Source of the DNA: an uncultured Peptostreptococcaceae bacterium
Lineage (GTDB): Bacteria > Bacillota > Clostridia > Tissierellales > Peptoniphilaceae
Assembly (NCBI GenBank): GCA_945910665.1
Contig: CAMDZK010000042.1
Span: forward strand, 1-8,024
Reading direction: 5' to 3'
Length of the DNA stretch: 8,024 nucleotides
Shown piece by piece: positions 6,048 through 8,024 of this stretch (position 1 is its first letter; each line of letters opens with the position of its first letter). The notes beneath the pieces are model-generated. The model was given only the letters and a program-made list of their open reading frames with translations, did no database searches and was not told the origin of the DNA. The position numbers were made by a program, and so were the translations under genes.

Positions 6048-8024
6048 TCTCTTTTTTGGCTCGTTCTTCTCTCTTGCGATCGTGTTTTTTTTCTTCACCG
6101 CGATCTTCTGTTTTACGCTCAGGTTTTGGTAATAGCACCTTGCGATTCAAATTCACTCTACCTTGTTTGTCAATTTCTGCGACTTTAACTAGCATTTCAT
6201 CGCCTACTTTCAATACATCTTCCACTTTTTCAACGCGTTCGTGGGAAATGTTTGAAATGTGTAGTAGACCTTCTTTTCCTGGAAGAACTTCCATAAATGC
6301 GCCAAAGTTCATAAGACGTGTAACTTTACCCATATAGACTTCGCCAACTTCTACTTCTTTAACGATGTCTTCAATCATTTTGATCGCTTTTTCAGCACTT
6401 GGTCCATCAGTTCCTGTAACGACAATAAGACCATCATCATGGGTGTCAATTTTAACGCCTGTTTCTCCAATAATTCCATTGATGACTTTTCCGCCTGGTC
6501 CAATGACTTCTCTGACTTTATCCGGATTAATTTTAATTGTGTGGATCCGTGGAGCAAAGTCAGACATTTTTTCTCTTGGTGCAGGGATTGCAGCATCCAT
6601 TTTATCAAGAATACTTAAACGAGCCACTTTTGCCTTCTCTAAGGCTTCTGTTAAAATAGCACGGTCAATTCCTTTAATTTTAATATCCATTTGCATGGCT
6701 GTGATTCCATCTCTTGTTCCAGCCACTTTAAAGTCCATATCACCTAAATGGTCTTCTAAACCTTGAATGTCTGTCAGGATGGATACGTTGCTCTCATCCT
6801 TAATAAGGCCCATAGCAATTCCCGCTACAGGTGCTTTAATTGGAACCCCAGCATCCATTAATGCCATCGACGAACCACAAACGCTGGCTTGTGAGCTTGA
6901 ACCGTTGGAGCTGAGCACTTCAGAGACAACGCGTACTGTATATGGGAAATCTTCTTCCTTTGGAAGAACTGGAATGAGTGCGCGTTCTGCTAACGCACCA
7001 TGTCCAATTTCACGACGACCAGGACCACGCATTGGTCTTGTGTCCCCAACGCTGTATGGCGGGAAGTTATAGTGGTGCAAGTAGCGTTTATCATCTTGCT
7101 GAATCATGCCATCCAACGTTTGCGCATCTCCAGGCGCTCCTAAAGTCGCAATGGAAAGAACTTGCGTTTGTCCTCTTTGGAATAAACCAGAACCATGGGT
7201 TCTCGGGAGAATTCCCACTTCGCAAGAAATTGGACGAATCTCGTCCATTTGTCTGAAGTCAGGACGAACTTTGTCTTCTAAAATTAAGCGGCGTACTTCT
7301 TCTTTTTCAATATCGTGAAGTATCTCATTGATGTGTTTTGCATCTTCTGGATGGGATTCTTTGAATTTTTCTTTCGTTTCAAGGACAACTGCATCCATTG
7401 CTTCATTGCGAGCGATCTTGTCAGAATTTTTTAATGCAGCTTTTAGACGTTCTTCAGCAAAAGCACGCACTTCACGATTCAATTCCTCTGGCACTTGGAT
7501 CAGAGTAATTTCCATTTTTTCCTTGCCAATTTCATCTTGCATACCTTTAATAAAACGGCAAAACTTCTTAATTTCTTCGTGGGCGAGAAGAATCGCTTCT
7601 AACATTTGATCTTCTGTAAGCTCTTCAGAACCAGATTCTACCATCATAATGGCCTCTTCGCTTCCTGCTACCGTTAAGTGTAAGCGAGATTGGTCATCTT
7701 GTGCACGGGTTGGATACAAAATGAATTGGCCATCTACAAAAGCGACCGATACGGCAGCAATGGGACCATCAAAAGGAATATCGGAAATCGATAATGCAAT
7801 CGATGCACCGCAAATCCCTAAAATATCAGGCATATTGTCTTCATCGACTGATAAAGCCGTTGCGACGATTTGCACATCGTTTCGGAATCCTTCTGGGAAT
7901 AATGGACGAAGTGGACGGTCAATCAGACGGGAAGCAAGAACAGCTTTTTCCGTCGGTTTTCCTTCTCTTTTTACAAATCCGCCTGGAATTTTACCAGCAG
8001 CGTATTGCTTTTCTTCAAAATCAC
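6040..8024 (-). CDS. pnp: Polyribonucleotide nucleotidyltransferase (PNPase), 5' end off window
   Basis: PNPase degrades RNA 3' to 5' by phosphorolysis, releasing nucleoside diphosphates. The visible 660 residues start at [15 protein letters not shown], so roughly the first 50 residues of a protein of about 710 are missing. In fragment numbering, the rest of the first RNase PH core includes [11 protein letters not shown] (32-42). An all-helical linker domain spans about 170-260. The second, catalytic RNase PH core (about 264-474) has YNFPPYSVG (318-326) and the conserved acidic segment from GTRDG (435-439) to MDIK (445-448). A KH domain with GPGG (508-511) spans about 493-537, and an S1 domain about 560-629. 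The last 30 residues are a very charged Lys/Arg/Glu tail, probably disordered. The frame is open to the right edge; an internal GTG at 7875 is not the start. The stop overlaps dut by 8 nt, indicating one transcript. Confidence 0.98.
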   Translation of the reverse strand, partial: DFEEKQYAAGKIPGGFVKREGKPTEKAVLASRLIDRPLRPLFPEGFRNDVQIVATALSVDEDNMPDILGICGASIALSISDIPFDGPIAAVSVAFVDGQFILYPTRAQDDQSRLHLTVAGSEEAIMMVESGSEELTEDQMLEAILLAHEEIKKFCRFIKGMQDEIGKEKMEITLIQVPEELNREVRAFAEERLKAALKNSDKIARNEAMDAVVLETKEKFKESHPEDAKHINEILHDIEKEEVRRLILEDKVRPDFRQMDEIRPISCEVGILPRTHGSGLFQRGQTQVLSIATLGAPGDAQTLDGMIQQDDKRYLHHYNFPPYSVGDTRPMRGPGRREIGHGALAERALIPVLPKEEDFPYTVRVVSEVLSSNGSSSQASVCGSSMALMDAGVPIKAPVAGIAMGLIKDESNVSILTDIQGLEDHLGDMDFKVAGTRDGITAMQMDIKIKGIDRAILTEALEKAKVARLSILDKMDAAIPAPREKMSDFAPRIHTIKINPDKVREVIGPGGKVINGIIGETGVKIDTHDDGLIVVTGTDGPSAEKAIKMIEDIVKEVEVGEVYMGKVTRLMNFGAFMEVLPGKEGLLHISNISHERVEKVEDVLKVGDEMLVKVAEIDKQGRVNLNRKVLLPKPERKTEDRGEEKKHDRKREERAKKEND

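Noticed and set aside
6365..6766. Plus-strand open frame of 133 codons, the longest antisense frame
   Set aside because: It is fully opposite the KH and catalytic-core coding of pnp; long antisense frames are common opposite conserved genes with this codon use.
7873..7875. Start codon of pnp at an internal GTG
   Set aside because: The frame continues upstream to the window edge with conserved PNPase sequence ([15 protein letters not shown] and [11 protein letters not shown]), so the real start is off the window.
1..8024. CRISPR arrays, tRNA or rRNA genes, insertion sequences, riboswitches
   Set aside because: Coding sequence covers nearly the whole window, and I saw no regularly spaced repeats, transposase motifs, terminal inverted repeats or structured leaders; the noncoding gaps are about 40 and 80 bp.

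Overview
This is a fully packed stretch of bacterial chromosome with every recognisable gene on the minus strand. Read in the direction of transcription (right to left) the order is pnp (5' end off the window), dut, ftsK/spoIIIE, pgsA, recA, an SbcD/Mre11-type metallophosphoesterase, and an SbcC/Rad50-type ATPase (3' end off the window). Protein sequences, strong AGGAGG-type ribosome sites, sigma-A-type promoters and a Bacillus-type LexA box all point to a Bacillota (Firmicutes) genome of moderately low GC. I cannot name the genus. Compared with the B. subtilis neighbourhood of pnpA, spoIIIE, pgsA, cinA, recA and rny as I recall it, this one is condensed: nothing lies between pgsA and recA, and two double-strand-break repair genes stand where rny usually follows recA.

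The sequence suggests three transcription units. Unit 1 is the end of (...)pnp-dut: dut overlaps the pnp stop, and a rho-independent terminator overlaps the dut stop codon. Unit 2 is ftsK-pgsA: an extended -10 element sits on the terminator's T-run directly before ftsK, and pgsA overlaps ftsK by 17 nt. Unit 3 is recA-sbcD-like-sbcC-like: a near-consensus sigma-A promoter (TTGACA, 17 bp, TACAAT) starts right after the pgsA stop, and a perfect-core LexA operator (GAAC-GAAT-GTTC) lies at the expected transcription start. The three genes then follow without gaps: the recA stop abuts the next ATG, and the last two genes overlap by 14 nt.

Functionally the window combines RNA turnover (PNPase), nucleotide-pool hygiene (dUTPase), chromosome translocation (FtsK), acidic phospholipid synthesis (PgsA) and homologous recombination (RecA plus an Mre11/Rad50-like pair). 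The most interesting observation is that an end-processing nuclease complex appears to share one LexA-controlled operon with recA. No RNA genes, mobile elements, CRISPR arrays or long repeats were seen. There is no gene-free stretch over 300 bases; the only noncoding gaps are about 80 bp before recA and about 40 bp before ftsK.
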